Shown in pieces: positions 14,914 through 21,809 of a stretch of 37,944 nucleotides of DNA; position 1 is the first letter of the stretch, and every line of letters starts with the position of its first letter. Below the pieces are notes generated by a model. It ran no database searches and had not been told where the DNA came from. It saw only the letters and a list, made by a program, of their open reading frames with translations. The stretch is from the NCBI GenBank assembly GCA_934121875.1, contig CAKOVG010000009.1, positions 1 to 37,944 on the forward strand, written 5' to 3'. Made by a program: the position numbers and the translations under genes. Source of the DNA: an uncultured Clostridia bacterium. GTDB taxonomy: Bacteria; Bacillota; Clostridia; TANB77; CAG-508.

Positions 14914-16746
14914 ATGTGTGGCATTATAGGTTATATAGGAGACAAAAAGGCCACTCCAGTTTTAATAAATGGTTTATTATGTTTAGAATACAGAGGTTAT
15001 GACTCTGCTGGTATTGCTGTTATCGAAGACGGCAAAATTACTGTAATGAAAGATAAAGGAAGAGTTGCAAATTTAGAAGCAATTGATGGTATAAATGATT
15101 TAAAATCTACTATTGGTATTGCACATACAAGATGGGCAACTCATGGAAAACCTGCAAAAGAAAATTCTCATCCTCATATGGATAATAGCGGTGAATTTGC
15201 AGTTGTGCACAATGGTATTATTGAAAATTACCATGAATTAAAAGAATTTTTAGCTTCTAAAGGATATTACTTTTTATCACAAACAGACACAGAAATAATT
15301 CCTAATTTGATTCATTACTATTACACAAATGGAATAAATGATGATGACAAATTCTTAAGAGCCGTAAAATCTGCAGTCGATGATTTAAAAGGAAGTTATG
15401 CACTAGAAATTATTTCTAACTTACATCCTGATAGAGTTATTGTAGTTAGAAAAGATAGTCCTTTAGTTTTAGGAAAAGGAAATGGTGAAAACTTTATTGC
15501 ATCAGATATTCCTGCTGTTTTAAAATATACAAAGGAATTTTATTTGTTAGATGACCAAGAGTATGCAGTTGTTTATAAAGACCATATAGATTTTTATGAT
15601 AATAGCTTAACTTCTCATAGCAAAGCTATTAAGAATATTGAATGGGATGCTACTGCAGCAGAGAAAAATGGCTATGAAGATTATATGTTAAAAGAAATAT
15701 TTGAACAACCAACTGCAATTCGTGAGACCATTGGTTCTAGATTTAAACTTGGAGAAAAATGCAGTTTTGATGACATAGACATTTCAAAAGAATATTTAGA
15801 GAAAATAAATAAGATATATATTGTTGCTTGTGGTACAGCTATGCATGCAGGTTTAGTTGGAAAAAATGCAATTGAAAAACTTTGCAGAATTCCTACTGTA
15901 GTTGATATTGCATCTGAGTTCCGTTATCGTGACCCTATTATAGATAATAAAACACTTTGTATCTATATTAGTCAATCTGGCGAAACTGCTGATACAATTG
16001 CAGCTTTAAAACTTGCTAAGGCTAAAGGTGCTAAAACATTAGCTGTTTCGAATGTAATTGGAAGTTCAATTACTCGTGAGGCTGATTATACAATATATAC
16101 TCATGCTGGACCTGAAATTGCTGTTGCTTCTACAAAAGCATATACTTCACAAGTTGTGTTAATGGTAATTTTGGCTATGTATTTTGCTGAAGTTTTAGGA
16201 TCATATGATGGAATTGAAGAATTAAAATCTGATATTTTAGATTTACCTGCTAAGATTGAAGCAATATTAGATGAAACAAATACTATTAAAGAATTTGCTA
16301 ATAAGGTATATACTGAGCATGATATGTACTTTTTAGGTCGAGGTACTGATTACAATGTTGCAATGGAAGGTTCTTTAAAATTAAAAGAAATTTCATATAT
16401 TCATTCTGAGGCATATGCTTCTGGTGAATTAAAACATGGGCCTATTGCTTTAATTGAAAATGGTATAACTGTAATTAGCATTTTAACAGATCCTAATTTA
16501 GTTGAAAAATCTATTAGTAATATTCAAGAAGTTGTGACAAGAGGAGCAAAAACCTTAGTTATTACAAACCAAAAATTAACAAATAGCTCATTTAATTATG
16601 TTATAAATATTCCTGAAACTAATAGTTTAATTTCGCCTATTCTTTCTGTTATTCCGCTTCAATTGCTTTCTTACTACATTGCTAAAGATAAAGGATTAGA
16701 CGTTGATAAACCAAGAAACTTGGCTAAATCAGTTACAGTTGAATAA
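14914..16746 (+). CDS. glmS: Glutamine--fructose-6-phosphate aminotransferase (isomerizing)
   Basis: This 610-residue protein starts MCGIIGYIG, where Cys2 is the glutaminase nucleophile. The N-terminal amidotransferase domain includes RWATHGKP and HNGIIENYHELK. Two SIS domains follow (VACGTAMHAG, ISQSGETADT and SEAYASGELKHGP), and the C-terminal DKPRNLAKSVTVE is diagnostic. The enzyme makes glucosamine-6-phosphate from fructose-6-phosphate and glutamine for cell-wall synthesis. AAGGAGG lies about 10 bases upstream. It is transcribed alone from its own promoter and controlled by the ribozyme. Confidence 0.98.
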   Translation: MCGIIGYIGDKKATPVLINGLLCLEYRGYDSAGIAVIEDGKITVMKDKGRVANLEAIDGINDLKSTIGIAHTRWATHGKPAKENSHPHMDNSGEFAVVHNGIIENYHELKEFLASKGYYFLSQTDTEIIPNLIHYYYTNGINDDDKFLRAVKSAVDDLKGSYALEIISNLHPDRVIVVRKDSPLVLGKGNGENFIASDIPAVLKYTKEFYLLDDQEYAVVYKDHIDFYDNSLTSHSKAIKNIEWDATAAEKNGYEDYMLKEIFEQPTAIRETIGSRFKLGEKCSFDDIDISKEYLEKINKIYIVACGTAMHAGLVGKNAIEKLCRIPTVVDIASEFRYRDPIIDNKTLCIYISQSGETADTIAALKLAKAKGAKTLAVSNVIGSSITREADYTIYTHAGPEIAVASTKAYTSQVVLMVILAMYFAEVLGSYDGIEELKSDILDLPAKIEAILDETNTIKEFANKVYTEHDMYFLGRGTDYNVAMEGSLKLKEISYIHSEAYASGELKHGPIALIENGITVISILTDPNLVEKSISNIQEVVTRGAKTLVITNQKLTNSSFNYVINIPETNSLISPILSVIPLQLLSYYIAKDKGLDVDKPRNLAKSVTVE

Positions 16747-16754
16747 TATTATTT

Positions 16755-16857
16755 TGTGCCAATGGGGACGGAGAATTTTGGCACACTTTGTAATCAATTT
16801 TGTTTAAATTTTAATTTAATTAAAAGTGTGCCAAAATTCTCCGTCCCCATTGGCACA
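16755..16857. repeat. REPIN-like pair of inverted GTGCC...GGCAC hairpins; also glmS/bofA terminator
   Basis: Arms 16755-16789 and 16823-16857 are perfect 35-base inverted complements separated by a 33-base AT-rich spacer. Each arm is itself a hairpin, GTGCCAA and TTGGCAC around a core containing GGGGACGGAGAATT. This nested layout is that of REPINs, dispersed non-autonomous elements mobilised by REP-associated (RAYT) transposases. It lies between the convergent genes glmS and bofA, with T-runs at each end, so it can terminate both transcripts. Confidence 0.85.
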
Positions 16858-16860
16858 TTT

Positions 16861-17121
16861 TTAAATAAATAGTTTTAATATCATTAACAGTATTGCTCCA
16901 GGAATTCCTAAAAGACCTACTAATACTGTTGTAACAACATTTAGTCCTATATGAAATCCCCATGCTGAACCTATTAAGTTTATTATAAATATTAGCAATC
17001 CACCTAAAACAGAATTTACTATTAGTTTAAACAATGCTTTTAATGGAACGGAAAATATTTTTCCAATAATCCATAAAACTGCTATACATCCTAAAATAAC
17101 TAAAGCATTAGAAAAGTCCAA
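16861..17121 (-). CDS. bofA: BofA family inhibitor of pro-sigma-K processing
   Basis: This 86-residue, almost wholly hydrophobic protein has the BofA features LKALFKLIVNSVLGG, then FIINLIGSAWGFHIGLNVVTTVLVGLLGIPGAILL. In Bacillus BofA sits in the outer forespore membrane and blocks the SpoIVFB protease that activates sigma-K. The start is TTG at 17121, preceded by GGAAGGG about 7 bases upstream. That TTG lies in the stem of a 15-bp hairpin. It follows yaaL by 54 bases, the same gene pair as in Bacillus. Confidence 0.92.
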   Translation of the reverse strand: MDFSNALVILGCIAVLWIIGKIFSVPLKALFKLIVNSVLGGLLIFIINLIGSAWGFHIGLNVVTTVLVGLLGIPGAILLMILKLFI

Positions 17122-17166
17122 TTTTTATCACCCTTCCTTTAGTAATATGTATGATAAAAATTGGAC
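17116..17166 (-). promoter_or_regulatory. 15-bp hairpin enclosing the bofA ribosome binding site and start codon
   Basis: GTCCAATTTTTATCA (minus strand, 17166-17152) pairs perfectly with 17130-17116. The 21-base loop holds the Shine-Dalgarno GGAAGGG, and the 3' arm contains the bofA TTG start. A second possible pairing, AGTAATAT (17175-17168) with ATATTACT in the loop, competes with it. The structure may limit bofA translation; this is inference. Confidence 0.65.
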
Positions 17167-17175
17167 AAATATTAC

Positions 17176-17451
17176 TTATCCTACTTGATTTTTCTTAAAA
17201 TAAATTTCTTCTATCATATTTAATGATAATCCCTTATTCCTTGCTTTATTTACTAAAAAATCCACTTTACTTTTACTAGCCTTAATTTGATATACATAGT
17301 AATCTACTAGACCTTCTTCTGCTGTTTCAAAATTCTTAGTTGCTAAATTTAATTCTTTTTTTGCTTTTATTAAGCTCATTATAAGTTCTACTTTTTTGTC
17401 TTCTTCTGTTTTATCCTTTATATTTGTTTCTTTTTGATATTCTTCAAACAT
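17176..17451 (-). CDS. yaaL: YaaL-like DUF2508 protein
   Basis: This 91-residue, charged helical protein has no membrane segment. The middle, LIKAKKELNLATKNFETAEEGLVDYYVYQIKASKSKVDFLVNKARNKGL, is split here only by eye and matches the DUF2508/YaaL pattern of LxxAxxxWxxAxxxFxxxxDxxLVDYYxYxIKAxExRYxYLLxxAK. Function is unknown. It is upstream of bofA as in Bacillus. Confidence 0.82.
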   Translation of the reverse strand: MFEEYQKETNIKDKTEEDKKVELIMSLIKAKKELNLATKNFETAEEGLVDYYVYQIKASKSKVDFLVNKARNKGLSLNMIEEIYFKKNQVG

Positions 17452-17508
17452 TATTTTTCTCCTTTTTAGTTTCTTATAAGCATTATATACATTAGTTTTT
17501 AATTTATT

Positions 17509-17555
17509 CGTTATACTTTAAGAAATTTATTTGTTATGCTCTAAGAAATATTGAT
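17509..17555. repeat. Imperfect direct repeat upstream of serS
   Basis: CGTTATACTTTAAGAAATTT (from 17509) is repeated 23 bases later as TGTTATGCTCTAAGAAATAT (from 17532). Both lie just upstream of or touching the serS -35. They may be a regulator site; nothing else supports this. Confidence 0.45.
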
Positions 17556-17579
17556 TTTTCTAAAATAGTTTGCTATAAT
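17551..17579 (+). promoter_or_regulatory. serS promoter
   Basis: TTGATT (17551-17556), a 17-base spacer ending in TGC and TATAAT (17574-17579) form an extended -10 promoter. The leader is only about 28 bases, so there is no room for a T-box. Confidence 0.85.
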
Positions 17580-17613
17580 AATTACAGAATTTTAAGAAAA
17601 GTGGTGTTTCATA

Positions 17614-18900
17614 ATGATAGATATTAAATTTTTAAGAGAAAATCCTAATGTAGTTAAGGAAAATATTAAGAAAAAATTTCAAGATCATAAACTAGTATTA
17701 GTTGATGAAGTTCTTGAATTAGATGCTAAAAATCGTGAAGCCAAATTAAATGGTGATGATTTAAGGAGCAAAAGAAATTCATTAAGTAGTGAAATTGGTA
17801 ATTTAATGAAACAAGGTAAAAAAGATGAAGCAGAAAATATAAAAGCACAAGTACAAGAAATTAACAACGAATTACTTGAAAATGAAAAACTTGAAGAAGA
17901 ATATTCTGCTCAAATTCAAGAAAGAATGATGAAAATTCCTAATATTATTCATGAATCTGTTCCAATTGGAAAAGATGATAGTGAAAATGTTGAAATTCAA
18001 AAATATGGAGAGCCAGTTGTTCCAAGTTATGAAATTCCATATCATACAGATATTATGGAATCTTTTGATGGTATTGACTTAGATGCTGCTCGTAGAGTAG
18101 CTGGTAATGGATTTTATTACTTAATTGGTGATATTGCTAGACTTCACTCTGCAGTTATTTCATATGCTAGAGATTTTATGATTAATAAGGGTTTTACTTA
18201 TTGTATTCCACCTTTTATGATCCGTAGTAGTGTAGTAACTGGAGTTATGAGTTTTGAAGAAATGGATGCAATGATGTACAAAATTGAAGGAGAGGATTTG
18301 TACTTAATTGGTACAAGTGAACATTCTATGATTGGTAAATTTAAAGATCAAATCCTTCAAAAAGACAATGTTCCTTATACAATGACTTCATATTCTCCTT
18401 GTTTTAGAAAAGAAAAAGGTGCTCATGGTATTGAAGAACGTGGTGTTTACCGTATTCATCAATTTGAAAAACAAGAAATGATTGTTGTTTGTGAACCTGA
18501 AGATAGCTGGAATTGGTATGATAAATTATGGTCATACACAGTTGAATTATTTAGAAGTATGGATATTCCAGTTCGTACTCTTGAATGTTGTAGCGGTGAT
18601 TTAGCTGATTTAAAGGCTAAAAGTTGCGATGTTGAAGCTTGGAGCCCTAGACAACAAAAATACTTTGAAGTTGGTAGTTGCTCTAATTTAACTGATGCTC
18701 AAGCTAGACGTTTAGGTATTAGAATTAAGGGAGAAAAGCAAAATTATTATGCCCATACTTTGAACAATACTGTTGTTGCTCCTCCTCGTATGTTAATTGC
18801 TTTACTTGAAAATAATTATCAAGCAGATGGAAGTGTTAAAATTCCTGAAGTTTTATGGCCATATATGGGTGGAACTAAGATTTTAAAGCCAATTAAATAA
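17614..18900 (+). CDS. serS: Seryl-tRNA synthetase
   Basis: This 428-residue class II synthetase is normal length. The N-terminal 110 residues form the tRNA-binding coiled coil (LDAKNREAKLNGDDLRSKRN and onwards). Motif 2 is CFRKEKGAHGIEERGVYRIHQF, with substrate loop QFEKQEM; the motif 3 region reads NNTVVAPPRMLIALLEN. It charges tRNA-Ser with serine. The Shine-Dalgarno is weak (GTGGTG). It is followed 22 bases later by engB, probably in one operon. Confidence 0.97.
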   Translation: MIDIKFLRENPNVVKENIKKKFQDHKLVLVDEVLELDAKNREAKLNGDDLRSKRNSLSSEIGNLMKQGKKDEAENIKAQVQEINNELLENEKLEEEYSAQIQERMMKIPNIIHESVPIGKDDSENVEIQKYGEPVVPSYEIPYHTDIMESFDGIDLDAARRVAGNGFYYLIGDIARLHSAVISYARDFMINKGFTYCIPPFMIRSSVVTGVMSFEEMDAMMYKIEGEDLYLIGTSEHSMIGKFKDQILQKDNVPYTMTSYSPCFRKEKGAHGIEERGVYRIHQFEKQEMIVVCEPEDSWNWYDKLWSYTVELFRSMDIPVRTLECCSGDLADLKAKSCDVEAWSPRQQKYFEVGSCSNLTDAQARRLGIRIKGEKQNYYAHTLNNTVVAPPRMLIALLENNYQADGSVKIPEVLWPYMGGTKILKPIK

Positions 18901-18922
18901 ATTTATTGAAAGTTGGTGTAAA

Positions 18923-19504
18923 ATGTTTATTAAGAATCCTGATTTTAGAATCTCAGCTGTTAGTCCAAAACAATACCCTGATGATGGATTACCTCAAGTG
19001 GTATTAGTTGGAAAGTCTAATGTTGGTAAGTCTAGTTTTATAAATACATTAGTTAATCGTAAAAAATTAGCTAGAACTAGTAGCGAACCTGGCAAAACAA
19101 GACAAATCAATTTTTATAATATGGATGAAAAGTTTTATTTAGTCGACTTGCCTGGTTATGGCTTTAGTAAGATGTCTAAGCAGGAACAAGCAAAGGTTGG
19201 AACTTTTATTGAAGAGTATTTGCAAAAAAGTAAAAACATTGCTTTAATAATATTTTTAATAGATATTAGGCATGATCCTACTTCTAATGATAAACTTATG
19301 TATGATTACATTTTTAAAACTAATTTACCTTGTATAGTTATTGCAAATAAGGCGGACAAAATAGCTATTACAAAAGTAGATGATGCAGTAATTAATTTGC
19401 AAACTATGCTAAATCCTTTAAAAGATATTTCTTTTCTTCCATTTTCTAGCGAGAGAAAAGTATATACAGATAAGGTTTGGGAAAAAATCGAAAAATATAT
19501 ATAA
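18923..19504 (+). CDS. engB: Ribosome biogenesis GTPase EngB/YsxC
   Basis: This 193-residue GTPase has G1 GKSNVGKSS, G2 with GKTRQINFY, G3 DLPGYG and G4 NKAD, and begins with the family-typical AVSPKQYP. EngB is needed for assembly of the 50S ribosomal subunit. It is downstream of serS and ends before a strong terminator. Confidence 0.97.
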   Translation: MFIKNPDFRISAVSPKQYPDDGLPQVVLVGKSNVGKSSFINTLVNRKKLARTSSEPGKTRQINFYNMDEKFYLVDLPGYGFSKMSKQEQAKVGTFIEEYLQKSKNIALIIFLIDIRHDPTSNDKLMYDYIFKTNLPCIVIANKADKIAITKVDDAVINLQTMLNPLKDISFLPFSSERKVYTDKVWEKIEKYI

Positions 19505-19509
19505 ATTAT

Positions 19510-19542
19510 AAATCAACCAAATATGCCATATTTGGTTGATTT
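19510..19542 (+). terminator. Intrinsic terminator of serS-engB
   Basis: AAATCAACCAAATATG pairs with its perfect complement at 19527-19542 across a very short loop, followed by T-rich sequence, 6 bases after the engB stop. Confidence 0.88.
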
Positions 19543-19555
19543 TCCTTTATTTAGA

Positions 19556-19607
19556 TTGACTAATTGCTTTTAATGTATTATAATATATATAAGCTCTTGT
19601 TAAGAGC
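19556..19607 (+). promoter_or_regulatory. Promoter and 5'-end hairpin of the GC-rich small gene
   Basis: TTGACT (19556-19561), a 17-base spacer and a perfect TATAAT (19579-19584) predict a start near 19591. GCTCTT and AAGAGC (19593-19598, 19602-19607) form a hairpin at the very 5' end, a feature that commonly stabilises transcripts. Confidence 0.85.
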
Positions 19608-19636
19608 AAATTTTATATTTTTTTGGAGGTTTTCCT

Positions 19637-19882
19637 ATGGCAAAGCTTAAAAAGTTTATTAAGGTGAGTTATGAGTCTCCTGAGCAGGCCAAAGCAGCCC
19701 TTCAGTTGGCTGAGTCCACGTTCTATCGGAGTGTGTTGGCTCATTCTCACAACCTGAACCGTGTTGAGGGAAATTCTGCTTATTTTGTTCGCTCTATGAA
19801 GAGCGCTCACGATAAGAAGATCGAGGAGTTTTTGTTGGCTCAGGCAGGTGCTCTGCCGGCCGGTTGCCATGTAGGTACCTAA
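19637..19882 (+). CDS. 81-residue protein of unknown family with foreign base composition
   Basis: The frame has an ideal ribosome binding site (TTGGAGG, 8 bases before ATG), its own promoter and a terminator 10 bases after its TAA. GC is about 48% (118 of 246 bases), and about half of its codons end in G or C, against an AT-rich background. It uses GAG seven times and GAA never, AAG seven times and AAA twice, and codons rare elsewhere here (CGG, CTG, CCG, ACG). The product is basic, His-containing and soluble: a KLKKFIK start, a helical SPEQAKAALQLAESTFYRS stretch, and a tail PAGCHVGT with the only Cys. I recognise no family. A dual or structured-RNA role is possible, because GC-rich islands in AT-rich genomes are often structured RNAs. 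Confidence 0.8.
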   Translation: MAKLKKFIKVSYESPEQAKAALQLAESTFYRSVLAHSHNLNRVEGNSAYFVRSMKSAHDKKIEEFLLAQAGALPAGCHVGT

Positions 19883-19891
19883 TAAAAAAAT

Positions 19892-19914
19892 GGGTGGTTT
19901 TTTTAAAACCACCC
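19892..19914. terminator. Bidirectional terminator between the GC-rich gene and DUF951 gene
   Basis: GGGTGGTTTT (19892-19901) pairs with AAAACCACCC (19905-19914) around TTT, with T-runs on both sides. It serves the small gene (plus) and the rnj-gltX-DUF951 operon (minus). Confidence 0.9.
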
Positions 19915-19920
19915 TCTTTT

Positions 19921-20097
19921 TTATTTTTCTTTCTTTGTTATTACCTTTAATGCTTTTTGTCGCTCTATTATAACTATATGTCCACATCCTAAACATTTCA
20001 TTTTAAAATCAACACCTACTCTAGTTAATTCCCATAGTTTACTTCCACAAGGATGTTGTTTTTTTGTTCTAACAATATCTCCTACATTATATTCCAT
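19921..20097 (-). CDS. DUF951 family small protein (YyzM-like)
   Basis: This 58-residue protein begins MEYNVGDIVRTKKQHPCGSK, followed by LWELTRVGVDFKMKCLGCGH. The DUF951 hallmark is V-G-D-x-V...KKxHPCGS...W...RxGxDxxxKCxxCGH. Three cysteines (HPCG and CLGC) suggest metal binding. Function is unknown. AAAGGAGTG precedes the ATG and follows the gltX stop by a few bases, so it is the last gene of the rnj-gltX operon. Confidence 0.92.
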   Translation of the reverse strand: MEYNVGDIVRTKKQHPCGSKLWELTRVGVDFKMKCLGCGHIVIIERQKALKVITKKEK

Positions 20098-20114
20098 AGG
20101 AATTCACTCCTTTT

Positions 20115-21767
20115 TTATTTTTCAATTATATTTTTAAGTCTCTTATTTATGCTTTCTTTTCCTAATACCTGCATAATTTCATATAAATCTGGTGTTTGTT
20201 GTCTACCTGTTAGTGCAACTCTTAATACTGTACTTACATCTCCTACATGTGCTTTCCATTTTTCTGGTTCTTGTTTAAGCATTTTAACTTCTCTAGCATA
20301 TCCTAATTCCTCTGACAGATCTTTTATTTTGTCAAACCAAGTTTGTTTATCATCATCTATATTGAAGTATTTTTCTAGGTAAAATGATAATATTTTTTTA
20401 ATTTCTTCTTTATCATTTATTTTAGCATATTCTAAGTTATTATCTAAACTAAAGAATTTTTCATCATACATATAGTAAATTGCATTTTTTATTTCTGACC
20501 ATTTAGATATATCTTTTCTAGGTTTAGCTGTTCCTCTTTCAATTCCAAATACTTTTAAAGCATATTCTTTATCTTGTAGCATTTCTTCAAGTTCTTTGTC
20601 ATAGCGTTTTGCCCAGTTTAAAGATTCCTCATATACTTTTTCCTTAGAGTATGTAGATATAACATTTTTTGATATGTCTAATAATTTTACCATATCAAAA
20701 ATTGCTCCACTTACACTCATTTTGTTAAGTTCAAATTCAAATTCTGATATATCTTTATCTGGGTTTGATCTTTTCCATGTTTCAAAGTTTGAGTTTGCTA
20801 TATTTAATAAATATTGATATACAGCTTCTGTAGGTATACCTTCTTCATGGTAGTAACTAACTGCTGCTTCAGGATCTTTACGTTTACTAATTTTACGTTT
20901 TTTACCTCCATCGTCTTTTAATATTGCAGATGTATGTGCATATTTTGGTACTGCAAATCCTAGTGCTTTAAATAATTCTAAATGAAGTGGTACTGAAGAC
21001 AACCATTCGTCAGCACGAATAACATGTGTAACTCTCATTAAATGATCGTCAACAGCATGTGCAAAGTGATATGTTGGTAACCCATCTGCTTTTATAATAA
21101 CTATATCTTGATCATTTTCTGGGAATTCTACATTTCCTTTTATAATATCATGGTGTCTAATTTTTTTCTCTTCATTTCCCATTGATTTAAAACGAACTAT
21201 GTATGGTTCTCCTGCTTTTATTTTTTCTGCTGCTTCTTCTACTGATAAGTTACGGTATTTTGCCCATATTCCATAATAGCCAGGTCTAATTTTAGCTGCT
21301 TCTTGCTTTTTACGCATTTCATCTAGTTCCTCTGTTGTAGCAAAGCATGGATATGCCTTGCCTTGTTCAATTAAGTATTTTGCAAAAGCTTGGTATATAT
21401 CTTTTCTAGCACTTTGTTTATATGGTCCATAACTTCCTTTTTCTTCTGTTTCATTTATCATTCCTTCATCAAACACAATTCCAAAATCTTTAACTGCTTC
21501 TACTATTTGTACTACACCATTTTCAATTAATCTTTTTTGGTCTGTATCTTCTATTCTTAATATACTAACACCTTTAGTTTGTTTTGCAAGTGTTGTGCAT
21601 ACAATGCTTTGGTATAGTCCACCAATATGAACATAACCTGTTGGGCTTGGTGCGAAACGCACTACCATTGCGCCTTCTGGTAGATTTCTTTCTGGGTACT
21701 TTTCCTCATAATATGAAATTGGCTTTGCATTTGGAAATATTAAATTTGCTAAATCTTTATAATCCAT
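20115..21767 (-). CDS. gltX: Glutamyl-tRNA synthetase (long form)
   Basis: This class I synthetase has the HIGH-type motif in RFAPSPTGYVHIGG and the KMSKS-type motif KISKRKD. At 550 residues it is longer than the usual 480-500. About 33 residues (NLIFPNAKPISYYEEKYPER and so on) precede the catalytic start, and there are insertions in the middle. It charges tRNA-Glu and, in Clostridia, often tRNA-Gln for later amidation. It begins 42 bases after rnj with AAAAGGAG upstream and leads into the DUF951 gene. Confidence 0.95.
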   Translation of the reverse strand: MDYKDLANLIFPNAKPISYYEEKYPERNLPEGAMVVRFAPSPTGYVHIGGLYQSIVCTTLAKQTKGVSILRIEDTDQKRLIENGVVQIVEAVKDFGIVFDEGMINETEEKGSYGPYKQSARKDIYQAFAKYLIEQGKAYPCFATTEELDEMRKKQEAAKIRPGYYGIWAKYRNLSVEEAAEKIKAGEPYIVRFKSMGNEEKKIRHHDIIKGNVEFPENDQDIVIIKADGLPTYHFAHAVDDHLMRVTHVIRADEWLSSVPLHLELFKALGFAVPKYAHTSAILKDDGGKKRKISKRKDPEAAVSYYHEEGIPTEAVYQYLLNIANSNFETWKRSNPDKDISEFEFELNKMSVSGAIFDMVKLLDISKNVISTYSKEKVYEESLNWAKRYDKELEEMLQDKEYALKVFGIERGTAKPRKDISKWSEIKNAIYYMYDEKFFSLDNNLEYAKINDKEEIKKILSFYLEKYFNIDDDKQTWFDKIKDLSEELGYAREVKMLKQEPEKWKAHVGDVSTVLRVALTGRQQTPDLYEIMQVLGKESINKRLKNIIEK

Positions 21768-21809
21768 TTTTTACGCTCCTTTTTCAAAATAATTTAATTT
21801 CAAAATTTA

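Noticed and set aside
19613..19996. A 127-codon frame on the minus strand across the GC-rich gene and the DUF951 gene.
   Set aside because: It runs through a terminator, has no ribosome binding site and is the complement of two well-supported genes.
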